Shown here: positions 22,554-33,872 of the stretch, one piece after another
Numbering within the stretch: the stretch's first letter is position 1
Layout of the letters: each line of letters begins with the position of its first letter
Source of the DNA: Lentinula raphanica
Lineage: Eukaryota; Basidiomycota; Agaricomycetes; Agaricales; Omphalotaceae
Length of the DNA stretch: 64,000 nucleotides
Direction of reading: 5' to 3'
Assembly (NCBI GenBank): GCA_027919835.1
Contig: JANVFP010000009.1
Coordinates: forward strand, 496,001 to 560,000
The notes under the pieces: generated by a model
The model's database searches: none
What the model saw: the letters and a program-made list of their open reading frames with translations, nothing else
Told to the model about the DNA's origin: nothing
Translations under genes and position numbers: made by a program

Positions 22554-22829
22554 CGTGATTCAAGAGGGTTCAAGAAGAGACGCGTGACAATATAATAAAT
22601 TTCTGTGACATATCTATCCTTTTCCATCACCACGATGGTTGGGCATTTCTGCAATACTATAACTCTTCTTCTGCCAAACTCGAGGACTGCAATGCTCGAA
22701 TATGTCATCTCCAGCATTGTATGACTGATGGACCTATCTGCTTCGAATGCTGAGAATCGGACTTGGTTGGACACCGATCTAAGGTTCGGCCATATAAAAT
22801 AATGAAACTTCAATCTGCATACTAACAAA
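22554..22829. promoter_or_regulatory. Divergent promoter, TRS33 and kinase-ankyrin gene
   Basis: 276 bp between two divergent ATGs. No clear TATA element stands out. Confidence 0.5.
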
Positions 22830-25800
22830 ATGTCATCTTCAGTTCCTTGGCTATCAAACTCGTTCACCTCCTCTAGTGAGGAAGACGTTGACTCGGAAGT
22901 GTTACATTCGTCTCTAGAGACCGTCTCGCTTTCCGATGAATCAACGTCCAGCGGTTCGCAACCCTTTGGCCATTTTGCAAGCTTTGTTACGCTCGTGGCA
23001 GGCCTTGAACGCAGTTTGAACAACGAAGACCCAATATTCTTGGACTTGGACATTGGGTTCAGCCCAAATAGGGCCATCATCGCCTCTGGCGCATCTTCTC
23101 GCGTGGAGAAAGTGGGTTGGAATAGTGCCACCTTCAAAGGAAAATACAAGGAGCGATGGGGCGACTTCGTCGCGCTTAAATCTACCAGACACCATGCGGA
23201 CACCACTCGCGCTACTCTGACTTGGAAACAGCTTCTATCTGAAGTACGGGCACTCCTCCACGAGCCCATCCGATATCACCCGAACATCGTTCGACTGTTA
23301 GGAATCAGCTGGGGCGCCGTGGACGGCAGAACCGATTTTCCTGCTTTAGTTCTCGAGCTTTCCGAGATGGGGACGCTGGCCCAACTTCAGCTATACTCCG
23401 ACGAGAGCCTATCGTTCGAGACCAAGAAGAAACTCTGTCTAGACGTCGCAAAAGGGATATCCATTCTCCATGCTTGCAGTGTCGTTCATGGAGACCTCAA
23501 GCACGAAAACGTCCTGGTCTATCCCAATCGTGACTCCACTGCCTCAGTGAAATACGTTGCCAAGATTTCCGACTTTGGCGGAAGTGTCATGGATATAGGT
23601 GCCGATGACTTTCGCTCGCTTCTCACTCCTACTCGGCCATGGTTGGCTCCCGAATTTTTCTCTGACCATCGGATGTTGGAGAGCGAACTGAAACTCACTG
23701 ATGTGTATTCGTTGGGGCTTCTGGTGTGGAGGACAATACTCGATGGCAGAAATCCGTATCAAACTCTTGTCTCCGATACAGAGCCTATGTCAGACTCACG
23801 GATCTATGAACTCAAACGCTCGGATGAACTCTTGAGCTTAGCAAAGGAGAGTTTACAGCAGCAGAAACCCGGAATAGGCTTAGAAGGAATTGAGACTTTG
23901 CAGTATGTGTTTGAGAATACCATACAATCCGTGCCGTCCTTGAGGAACCTAGTACACACAACGGCCGCGTTGCAAGCCAATAAGTGAGTTTACTGCTGAC
24001 ATCTGTCCCGATATCTTTTCTTATGCTCTTGACAGGCTTTCCGATATGAAGGAAATATTACAACATGCGCAATCTAAGAATGATGAATACAACAAATATC
24101 TAGAAAGCAAGATTCTGGTTCCTGTAAGCTCTATACTACGTGTCGTTCTAGGGAAAGATATGAATTGAACTGGTCTGCATCCAGGGAAAGCATGGACTGA
24201 CACAGGATTCCTTGGGTGTCTATCTTGCAGTATCCAACTACAAGACAGGAGATTATGATTTTCAAGCTGAAGGGTGCGTTACTCTCATCTAGCTCCGCGA
24301 TGACCCTGTTCAATTCCACTCTCAGCCCAGGATATCGTCCTACTATTCGCCCTCCTCCTCGTGGGCAGGTGATAACGATCTTCTGTATCATTATATCTCC
24401 TTCGCTCATCGTCGTGTAGTTCCTCTTCGAGCCGGATCGTCTCAATTCTGTCCTCGACTGGAGGAGACAGACCTTACTTCTCCGCGAATTTGAAGCCTTG
24501 GCTGTCACCGAATCCAAATCCTCTGCTAGATCCGCTAGTATCACCCGGATCAACCCGGCTACTGCAGCTTTCTATGCCTTCAAATGTCACTGTCATGAAT
24601 TCGGGACGAAGTTGAGCAGTGCGAAAGCTTGTCACTGGCTGAAAACCGTTGCTTGCTGCGAGGAAGTATGTCAAGAAGTCGACCTCGCCCACGCCTGGTG
24701 TTTGAGGTTTCACTTAACCTACAATGTCCTTTTGGATGTAGATCATCTCAGACTTCTGAACTGGGTACAGTGGTCCATCAGCAATGGAGATCGTATGTGT
24801 AATTCCGAGGCCCAAGCGCTCCTTCAATTCATGACGCCAGAATCTCGGCCTCACTGGGAGAAAGTCTTCCTCGATTCCAGTCGTACCCTCTTCACCCATG
24901 GCGGAGGTATTGGGATGCCGATTTTCCATCCGCTCAAGTTACGAAGGGTTTATCATATGGACGATCTAAAGGAATTAGAGAAAGACATTCAAACAGAGCT
25001 ATCCTTTCGTGGGGTGCAGTCCATTGACGACATCTATGTCAACAGTCGTGGAGATGGTTTGGTTCATATGGCTGCAGGTCTTGGATTACTGGATACGCTC
25101 AAATACCTAGTCGAAACATACCACCCGAACATTGACAAGGCGAACTCATCTCGGGAAGAAACTCCATTGATCTCCGCTTGTAGGGGAGGGCATCTAGCTT
25201 GTGCATTGTACCTTCTCGATCTCGGTGCTGCGCCCGAAGCGGATCGCCATAGCCTGGAACGCCCATTGTGGTGGCTATCTTCTTTCAAAGAGGAGGACAT
25301 GCCTATAATCGCTTCGAGGCTCGTCGAAGCCGGTGCCAGCTTGGTATCACCCCAGTATCCGAGCTTTGCATCAACCCGAGCGCAGCTGTGGAAGAAATAT
25401 GTTGTGTTGGATTATGAAAACCTTCTGCTTCTGCCCGCCTCTCCGTTGTCAAGAGCTGTCATGATGAGGAGTTTGCCTGCGGTCAAGACATTACTGGATC
25501 TAGGTGCGGATCCCCTGGAAGGATTACAGCCGGAGCCGGACCCAGCTACTGGTCTTTCCGTGTGCCCTGTAGTGGTTGCAGCAGTACTAACATATCCGGA
25601 TATCCTTCAAGAGATGATCGATCATGTGGACGCGAAGACTGGTAGACCGACTCGCTTATTCTCCGAAATCAAGATGCTGGAGATAGCTTTGGATTGCAAA
25701 GCTACTATAGGAGATCCAACGTCTGTTGATCGTCGAGTTTCACGATTGGGACCGATATACAAAGAGTCATTGGCAGCTACCTTACGCTTGCTTCATGAAA

Positions 25801-26867
25801 GAGAAAAGCTATTCCAGCAAGAAGATGAAGATAGGAAAATGGAGTCTGCTGCGAGAGCCTCGGCTCTCATGCTCTCTCGACTTGCTTCTCTTGGTCGCTA
25901 TAACATTCTCCGAAACCTGCTTGAGCTGGGGCACTCTGCAAAGGGGTTCGCGGGTATCTTTCCTATAGTGGCGGCTGTAGAGCAGAATCGTGAATCCATC
26001 TTTCGACTTCTGGTTGAACACGGAGCAGAGCCCCTAGCATTGTATGATTTCCCGTCCCAGAACAGACAACGAACCCTGCTTCAGATCCTTGCTGAGAGGC
26101 CTGCTTACGCTAGATCAGGCATCGGTATCGCTCGGGCCCTTCTCGAGAAAGGCGTTCTAGTTGATTTCGTCAACCCGGAAGGTTTCGCGTCAGAAGATGT
26201 AATCGCATCTCGGCCAGCTGTTAGCTCAGCAGTTCGAGGACAAGATTTTGAACTAGCTGACTTATGTCTTCAATATGGCGCGAATATCGACCTGACATAC
26301 GTCGCCCAAACCAATGCACCGAAGATCACAGTTTTCGGTGAACTAGCTCGTCATCCTACCGAGAAGAACTTGGAGTCAATGAAGTACTTGCTCGGATTAG
26401 ACAAATCCCCATCTTTCATCGTCTGTCCAACCACCGGCCAGAGTGTCTTCCATCTTCTCTTGTTCTTTTGGGCTGTCACAGACACACAGCGGCGAATCTT
26501 GGGACAAATGGTTCGGTTGATCCTAGCGAAAGATGTATATCTTTCTGAAGATGTAATTCACTACAAACTGAAAGAAGAATTTGTTGGGATCCCCTTCAAT
26601 ACAGCACTATCTGGAAATCTCGAAGTCTTTACAGCGTTTTTGGACTGCGTGCCCAGTCTCTCGCGGGATCCTAGCTCGCACTTCGAAATCGGTGGCATGA
26701 AGCTAGTGATGTTCTTAAGAGCTATCATTAGGAACTTTCCTCAGCTCCCGGAACATATTGCAGCTCTCAACAGAGCCGTGGGAATCGTGGTCGATGACAG
26801 TACCCAGAAGGAGTGGATGGAGAGGTATAGACTGATACTGAATAGACTGGAAGAAATACAACAATAG
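22830..26867 (+). CDS. Protein kinase fused to ankyrin repeats
   Basis: Large signalling-type protein. Exons 22830-23983, 24036-24123, 24185-24273, 24326-24368 and 24420-26867 sum to 3822 nt, or 1273 residues, with introns of 51-61 nt. Residues 1-80 are Ser/Glu-rich. The kinase domain (about 90-390) has a weak glycine loop (ASGASSRVEKV), lysine in FVALKS, HPNIVRLLGISW, the hinge LVLELSEMGTL, catalytic loop VVHGDLKHENVLV, ISDFGGSVM and PWLAPEFF with DVYSLGLLVWRT. Catalytic Lys, Asp, Asn and DFG Asp are all present, so activity is plausible. The C-terminal 800 residues carry ankyrin-type repeats (GDGLVHMAAGLGLLDTLKYL, EETPLISACRGGHLACALYL, SRAVMMRSLPAVKTLLDLGA, ELADLCLQYGAN). Kinase plus ankyrin architecture is used in fungal self/non-self and stress signalling proteins, but the role here is unknown. 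It ends tail-to-tail with the amylase gene, 173 bp apart. Confidence 0.85.
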
Positions 26868-27040
26868 CTAATGGACTCAAACGTTGGGGACAGACAAATC
26901 AGTATGCAACTCTGCTCCAATGATACATTGGTCTGTGTTGATCGTTCTATGACTATTGCCAATGTCCCTCGAGACAATGATCAGAGTGAATAGACGCAAG
27001 GCCCCGCCCCGATCAACTTCACTTCGATATGGATCTACCC

Positions 27041-28909
27041 TCAAGGTCCCTGCGCCTGACCAACACACAGAGACCCGCTTGAACTCAACAGCCGTGCGGG
27101 GATAAGCACTTGAGGCAAACCATTCTTCGCCACGACATTCAAATTCCCATCCGCATCCGTGCTCACTGTATCACACGTCAAGACATCCACAAGAGTTTCG
27201 TTTGCGCTGTAAAGCCCTGCTGAATTAGGGATGCTCCATGACTCAGTGGAAGAACTGCCTCCGTTGGTGAGTAGGGCCAGCAGGGGTGACTTCGATACAG
27301 CCAGAGTGGAGCTCGCCGAAGACTGTGGGATGAATCTGGCCTTGCTAAGCAGGAAGGCCGGACTGGAGGCTATGGCATATTTGCGGGCGGCATTAAGTAC
27401 CTGGACGTGAGCGAAGAGAGGGTTGTCCTCTGTGTTGAAGCCGGAAGGCCAGAGACTATGAGATGAGTGAGGATGCGAGTAGAAGACAGTATGGCAACTT
27501 GAAAAGATACAACGTACGCTTCACGGTTTGCTGGGTCATTTCCTCCTTTATACCCTTGCTCTTGCCCATAGTAAAGGATTGGAATGCCATCGTTGATGAA
27601 TGGCCAAGTCATAGCATTTCTGATGATCTACGCAAGTCAGCACGAGGAATTCAGAATCAAACGAAGACGTACTGATTCATCGGAAACAATTGAGGGTATT
27701 CGAGGATTATCTTGGTTCTCGACGAAGGATCCTACATAGAAGGTGCCATGGTTGTACTGATCTTGGGCTTGAGTGACCATATCCGCTATGGTGGCCATAT
27801 TTCCACCGCTAGTGAAGGCATTGTAGACGGCGAAATAGGTTGGGTAGTCAAGAATACTATCCAAACCATCTACTCATACGAATCAGAAACGAGCAGGAAA
27901 GACGAAGAGGGGTTTTGTACTCGTGTACGGGGCGGCGTATGGAACGTCCCCAATGAGGACCTCTCCGACCGTATACACTCCAGCATTCGCTGCAAATTCT
28001 GGCCAGAAATCTTTTCGGACGTGTTTGACTGTGTCGACCCTGAGTCCGTCGATACTATAATCGGATACTAAATCCTTGATCCAACTATACATCGTATTGA
28101 CTGTAGTAGCGTTCTCCGTGTCAAGATCCAGAAGGGGAAGGCCCGAATAACCCAACCAACATTGTTCGACGTTAGTCTGGTTGTTGTAGTCCGAGATGAA
28201 GCACTCGGGGTGAAAGCAATTCGATCCACCGAAGGGCTGCAAAAGCGAGTAGTCGAATGATTGAGGCCAAGTATTGGATGTCGGTACAGCCACGAGACTC
28301 CAAGGGAATGTCAGAGCCTGAGTAAAGACCAGCAAGGAATGACCTACTGGTTGACTACTATATCCACCATGAGATACATGTTCCTCTGGTGGAGAGCATT
28401 GCTTAGGCTCCTCAAGTCATCCGCTGTGCCAAAATGCGGGTTAAGCGAGTAGATATTTTGCGCCCAATAACTGAACGCACACTGTCAATGGAATTTTCAA
28501 TCGGTCAAAGTAGCAGAACTTACCCGTGATACGCTTCTCCTCCATCCGTGACTCCCTCAACGTTTTCGACAATGGGCGAGATCCAGATAGCATCAAATCC
28601 CATTTCTTGAATGTAATCCAGCTTGTCGATTATTCCTTGCCAATTTCCTCCGCAGTACTTTCTCTCGCCTATATTACAGCTCGGCGATGTGCCATCTCCC
28701 AGGGCAAAACGGTCAGTGACAATCTAGAAAAGAGCAAGACAAGATATATAACTTTAAGCAATGGCGACTTCAGCCTCAGCGAGCTGTTTTCTCACTTGGT
28801 AGATAGACCTCTTTGTCCATTGGTCTGCGGGTGCGGCTGCCACCATCGCGCTAAGCAGCGATTGTAAGACCAGGATTGCTACTGATGCACATCTTGGCAC
28901 GTTGAGCAT
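27041..28909 (-). CDS. Secreted alpha-amylase, GH13
   Basis: Extracellular endo-acting enzyme cutting alpha-1,4-glucosidic bonds in starch, of the Taka-amylase type. The start at 28909 gives a signal peptide ([20 protein letters not shown], cleaved after AMVAAA). GH13 conserved regions are visible in order: [11 protein letters not shown], the [19 protein letters not shown] block, [10 protein letters not shown], nucleophile Asp in [19 protein letters not shown], acid/base Glu in [10 protein letters not shown], and the stabilising Asp in [29 protein letters not shown] and DPANREA follow. A beta-sandwich C domain ends near [15 protein letters not shown]. No starch-binding CBM20 is seen. Several introns interrupt it. 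It is the first of three neighbouring secreted-protein genes on the minus strand. Catalytic residues are intact. Confidence 0.93.
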
Positions 28910-29224
28910 GTTATCGCCAGTAAAACAATATTGAAATCGGAGTGCAGGAGACAGTGGCAGATGCTAGCAAAAAGCCGGAGGTGTCGCAGTTTAAGAGAAA
29001 GAGGACTGAGCTTAATCGAGAGACCAAGCGAATAGGAACAGTTGCAAGCTCAAAGTAACGATGAAAAGGGATTCGATTCGAGAAGGCGCGCGCGGTAGCA
29101 TAATTGCCTAATTTGGCAGAAAAATTGCCTAATCGAGTAAACTTTGAGCGCGATCGAATTTCATTTCAAGTTCATTTCAGAAATTGAGTACAACTAAAGA
29201 CAGCTGACGGATCTCTTTCTACTA
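28910..29224. promoter_or_regulatory. Amylase upstream region
   Basis: 315 bp between the amylase start and the stop of the thaumatin-like gene upstream. It contains a direct repeat of ATTGCCTAAT (near 29101 and 29124). No clear TATA element. Confidence 0.45.
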
Positions 29225-30732
29225 TCAGGATGGAGGAGGACAGAAAGTGACTGTATAATCCGCAGAAAGCGTGGAATCGCACGTCCACAAGGCGGTACCA
29301 CTCGATTCGTCAAAAGCGTACGCATATGAATCGGGACAGTTATCCTCTGTGAGATGATCGTAAGCCACTCATCATGAGCAAAATTGACACACATACTGAA
29401 GTAGCTGTAAAACTCAACACCTGTTGAGTCGTTAATAGTTAACGGTCCGAATGAAACAGCGAGGATGAGGCGAACTTACCCGAGGAAGGACAAGTGGCAG
29501 GCGTGTTGAACTGACCGGAGCAGCAATTCGGAGAGTTTGCTGGGTAGATGCGTAAATCATGACAAATGAGCTAGAACTAGAGGAGATTTCTACCTGGATT
29601 ACCGTCCAGATTGGCATCCTTATTGATATTCATGTTTTGAGTTATACTGATTAGTGGCATGATGCATACGAGAAACAACCCACACAAGCAGACTTGCATC
29701 CTACAGGAAATCCTGTGGAATCAAACGGTCCTATCAATGGCGCAGGGCCTACGCAAATCCATCCACAGTATAAGAAGGTTATTCCTCTAAACAAGAGATT
29801 CATGCTCACAGTTAGGACCCAAGTCCACGGGACAAGACGCCACAGGGCAGTTCACATTGGTTGTGACACTGAACATCAGAAAAACAGTTTTCAGTTCTGG
29901 TAGTTTCATCCAGAAAAGGAACTCAACCTCATAGGTAAGTTGTACCCATCGACCAGGGAAACTAATTCCAAGAATTGATTGAGACCAATGAAAGAGGAAA
30001 TCCAATAACTGCCAACCATCATAATTGTCCGGAATACTGGGATTGGTTGAGAGCGTGAACTCAGCAAGCGTGGCGGGAGGTACACCCTTCAACGTACTTT
30101 CAGTAGCTGTATCTAGAGTCTATTATCTGACACTCACTGTACCGGTGACAGGATCACAAAGCAGACCACCATTACACCCTCCGTCTAGGCAGGAATTCGG
30201 TCCTGGGTTTGTCGTAAAATCGCAGTCGCGGCGACCCTGGGTTCGTGCAAATCAGGAGTATCAGATTTTCTTGAACTTACGAAGAAAGAAGCCTGCATGG
30301 CAAGCATCTCACCCAGATACGTCCAGCTTGCCAATTATCCGGTACGGTGAAAGTGACTGAAGTGAACTCCGCCGCTTCCCACCTGCCAATAATAGAGTGT
30401 TGCTCAGCAAAGTCTTATATTGATTCTGTTGAATGCTGCTCGTTTTACTTACCCAGTTGCAAAATCGGGTGCAGTTCCTACGCCAGTAAACATCTGCGAT
30501 ATAAAAAGAAGGTTTTTTTGAATCTTTAACGTTCAACACAAACACAAGGAAGGGAAAAGACCGTACTGCGGGCCACATTGTGAAAGGACAGCCGTTGAAC
30601 ACCTGTGTGGGATACCGTGATGAATATCTGCGCTTCATATCCAACGAACAGGAAACGAACGGTGAATGTACGAGCTGATGCGAGCTCGAGAAGAGTGGAA
30701 CTTGCAAAGAAGATTACTTGGATCGACTTCAT
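29225..30732 (-). CDS. Secreted thaumatin-like protein
   Basis: Thaumatin/PR-5-type secreted protein; fungal members bind or cut beta-glucans and act on cell walls. The start at 30732 gives a signal peptide (MKSIQVIFFASSTLLELASA). Across many short exons the family pattern appears: RTFTVFNGCPFTMWPA, then MFTGVGTAPDFATG, FTSVTFTVPDNWQAG, CDFTTNPGPNSCLDGGCNGG, LCDPVTGT, VPPATLAEFTL, NVNCPVASCPVDLGPNC, GPFDSTGFPVGCKSAC, NSPNCCSGQFNTPATCPSSG, EFYSYF, and the ending NCPDSYAYAFDESSGTALWT with TVTFCPPPS. The regularly spaced cysteines expected for eight disulphides are present. The gene lies between the amylase and the RlpA-like gene, all on the minus strand, suggesting shared control or chance grouping of wall and secretion functions. 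Confidence 0.92.
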
Positions 30733-31410
30733 AGCTCTGAGATTGAGAGTGAAATTTCTCCAAAACGATGCAGTTGTCCTCGCCCGGGCTTTTGTACTAC
30801 ATTGCTCCCGGTGGCAAAGTCATGCTACTACCGAGATTCTGAAAGTCTTTGTTGTTTCAACGCATGGTCTCATCGCAACCTCGTGAATGCCTTGTGCCTC
30901 CTTCGTGGGTAGCGGCTGAAAGGCAGATGACAGAAAAGAGGATATGGATGATAATTCTCACTGTTGGCAGACAAATTAATCAATATCTGATCATCCAGCA
31001 CTCGACAGCGAGACTACACGTTCAATGTATCCCGCCAAGTGACGAGACCTTCTTTGCTTGTACTTCCTTTCACAACGATTTGTGTCCAGCTGTGCAAAAG
31101 ATCCGGCTTAGACCCAATGAAAGAGTTGGTATTTTCGAAAGTGAGCAAAAGAAGAGGAGGAAGTTGTTCCGCGTTGATTGATGGATTCAAAACTGTTCAA
31201 TGATTGTGTTAGTCACGGCATTCGACCTTGAGGACCTTGATTCCATTACAAGTCACCAAAGCGTTTATGCCCGCGTCTTCGATCTATGATGTGTGATTCG
31301 ATGGCCAGCCGGATGAGCGTCAGACGATTCCACCCAGTAGGGGACTGAATTATAGTCGATACATGATCGACGAAAATATACGTTAGATACATCTCTCCTC
31401 ATCTGAATCT
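30733..31410. other. Intergenic, thaumatin-like gene promoter side
   Basis: 678 bp with no gene recognised on either strand. Confidence 0.5.
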
Positions 31411-32724
31411 TCATAACTCCCATAATCTTCGAATTGATCTCCTAGCTCCGCTACTTTGTTTCGAACGCTGTGTTGCTTCAGGGTTGCTGCCCCCAAGAGT
31501 GCCTGAAGGAGGAATCGATGAAGACGAGCGGGCGGTGACGAACCCGGATGAAGTTGCGCTGTTACTGGCGCTGGACTCATTATCAACGTTGACAACAGCA
31601 CCGGGCGTGATAGTGCTAGTGGAAGAGGTGGACGTGCTACTGCTGCTAGTAGGTGAACTTGACACAGAAGTCCAAGTGGTTGTACCGGAAGTCCATGTAT
31701 CGGTGGATGTGGTCGTCTGGGCATTGGTATCAGTACTCGCGGAGCTCGAAGTCGAACCGTCACTCGAGTCCGTCGTCGTAGATGAACCATCAGCCGCACT
31801 GGACGACGAGCTAGACCCGGAGTCCGAACCAGAACTTGACCCAGAGTCGGAAGAATCAGCAAAGACCCAAGTGACTCCGGTAATTCGTCCAACGCTGGGA
31901 TCAGCAAGCTGAGAGAACGCTGTTTCGGTAAAGTCGAGACTGTAGGGATTTGTGCAGCCCCCGCATCGGTCCGTGATGGCTACTGTGATCGATTTTCCTT
32001 GATCTGGACAATCATCCATTCAACAAGGAATAAATAGTGGATGTGGATATACGTACAGGTTGCGATGACTTTCTTATTGCAAATAGGATTTCTGTGGATT
32101 CAAGCTTCAACTGTCTGCTCAAAGAAGCGAGTGAAATTGTAATTCGTACTCGTTCGGGTTTCCGGACGTTACACCCATATGTATACTGCAGACAGAGAGT
32201 TAATCGGCGTCTTGAAAAGATGCAGTGAGGAGTTTGGAACGTACGCATATTGGTCAAAGAAGTCTTCTCCAATCGCTATGCACAACAATCAGGGTCAGAA
32301 CCGACTGATCGTTCCGAGAAACGAATGCCCTTACCTGCAATCATATCTGTCGCTGGATTGTCGTGATTCGAGTTAGAGCATGTTCGAGTCTTGTCATGAA
32401 AGAAAAGGGAGTCCTACCAACGTTAGTTATTCCGCTTGTGTATAGAATCAGCATATGTTTCGGAAGCCTCACAGAAGAAGTAAACTCACCAAGCACCTAA
32501 TCCCGGGTCGTAGAATGTACCTGGATACACGAAGTTTCGGTGAATACTGAGAAGGACAATACAACAAACTGGTACGGACCATCACCACTTCCTCCCGAAA
32601 AGTCCGTTACAGTGACACTTCTTTTACCCTCCAACGATTTGCGAATGGGAATAGCTCTTCCTGTTACCAACGACGACGAGAGAAACCCGGCGAGAACAAT
32701 CGGCGTGAGCATGGACGTAAACAT
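31411..32724 (-). CDS. Secreted RlpA-like double-psi beta-barrel protein with Ser/Thr tail
   Basis: Secreted expansin-related protein of the RlpA-like/barwin-like (DPBB) type, thought to act on cell walls without hydrolysis. The start at 32724 gives a signal peptide (MFTSMLTPIVLAGFLSSSLV) and a basic propeptide-like stretch. The barrel is split over several exons: GTFYDPGLGACGITNV, DMIA, NPICNKKVIAT, GKSITVAITDRCGGC, and DFTETAFSQLADPSVGRITG ending GVTWVFA. The conserved Asp-Arg-Cys and Cys pairs are present. From about residue 190 the tail is almost pure Ser/Thr/Asp (about 130 residues), probably O-glycosylated, ending in a basic rather than hydrophobic stretch (RRSIRRLWEL), so no GPI signal is seen. 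The opposite strand of this low-complexity tail is open by composition only. Confidence 0.88.
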
Positions 32725-33535
32725 TGTTTATGAACGATAGCGGAAGGTATATGGGTTCAAGGTCAACTTGAAAATTCGATTCAGAGAACTGAGCAAACGA
32801 TTCGACCAGGCGAATGACTCTAGAAGTTTGACAGTGAACGGAACCCGCCCGGCGGATACCTGTAGAAGAGAGGAGTGGGGGGGTGAGGCTAGCTGAATTT
32901 TTGAAAATGATTGTTTTCGGGTTATAAGCATTTTGAGAAATGAGTTGGAGGCGGTGTCCATCATATTGGTTCCCTCTGTCCCTAGATGAGCGTCTATGGG
33001 CGTTGACAGAAACGTCCGATGAAACGTTAGATCAAGTATTGGTCCTGTCTTCAATCTTGTTTTGTGTTGCGACGCGTTCAGCGGTCTTGTACAATCTACA
33101 TTGTGGCTGTAGTAGGAGTATCAGCCGTCGTCTCCGACAGAAACTAAAAACGAGTAGAGTGTTGAAGGTGGTTGGGGAAGAAGGGAGTTGATGGACCGGC
33201 CCGGTGTTCCGCTGAGAAATTTGAAATTGATTGGCATCACTTCACAACTCTTTTTCATGTTGACCATGTTGGAAGATCAGACTCGTCCCCTCAGGACAAT
33301 TCAAGCGTTCCCTCACTCTACCCCCCTTCCTTCAGCTCAACCCACATATCTGGGAACTGCTGGGTTTTTGGATCTGGTGGCTATCAGGATTCAGAGGCGC
33401 TCTACTAGTTGGACTACTCTCAAACGATTCACGTTTGAACTCGGCGGCAAGTTTACTGGAAACCCAGACTAATAGACCCTACAACCTACTAGTGCTGCAC
33501 TAGCGAATACACTGGAACATCGATCCCGTATAACA
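32725..33535. other. Intergenic, RlpA-like gene upstream
   Basis: No gene recognised; short frames lack motifs and splice support. Confidence 0.45.
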
Positions 33536-33872
33536 CTACTCAGCACCAAGGTTAAGGCTAAGGACATCTCGGACTGTGTTTCCGATATGTTCAAACCTCA
33601 GCTTCGCTCGCGCCTCATCTCGTAGTTTTTCTCCGGGAGGAAACCCCGGTTGGATGATGTTACCACACTCGCCCAGGTGAGGTATGATAGAGTTTTGTTG
33701 GAAACATATGTAGAAATATCGGTGGATCAAGGATTTTGATGCACGAAGCAACTTTCACCGCGTATCGCTCAGTTATAGACTGAATACGACGGCGACCATG
33801 GTTCATGTGGGTATACTCAGCTTCTCTTAAACTCTGAACCAACGTCTGTTCTTCTGCACGACTCATGAGCAT
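33536..33872 (-). CDS. Candidate small spliced gene, unknown function
   Basis: Two exons, 33759-33872 and 33536-33667, join in phase 0 through a 91-nt GTGAAA...CGAG intron, giving 81 residues. The product starts MLMSRAEEQTLVQSLREAEY and ends RDVLSLNLGAE. It is highly charged, predicted helical by eye, and without Cys-rich or signal features. I do not recognise it. Support is only that both exons stay open, start and stop agree, and the composition is protein-like; the donor is weak. It could be the end of a decayed larger gene. Confidence 0.35.

Noticed and set aside
22550..23269. 239-codon minus-strand frame opposite the kinase-ankyrin gene
   Set aside because: Antisense of a clear kinase exon; no recognisable domain.
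31484..31912. 142-codon plus-strand frame rich in Val, Glu and Leu
   Set aside because: It is the antisense of the Ser/Thr-rich tail of the RlpA-like gene and is open by composition only.
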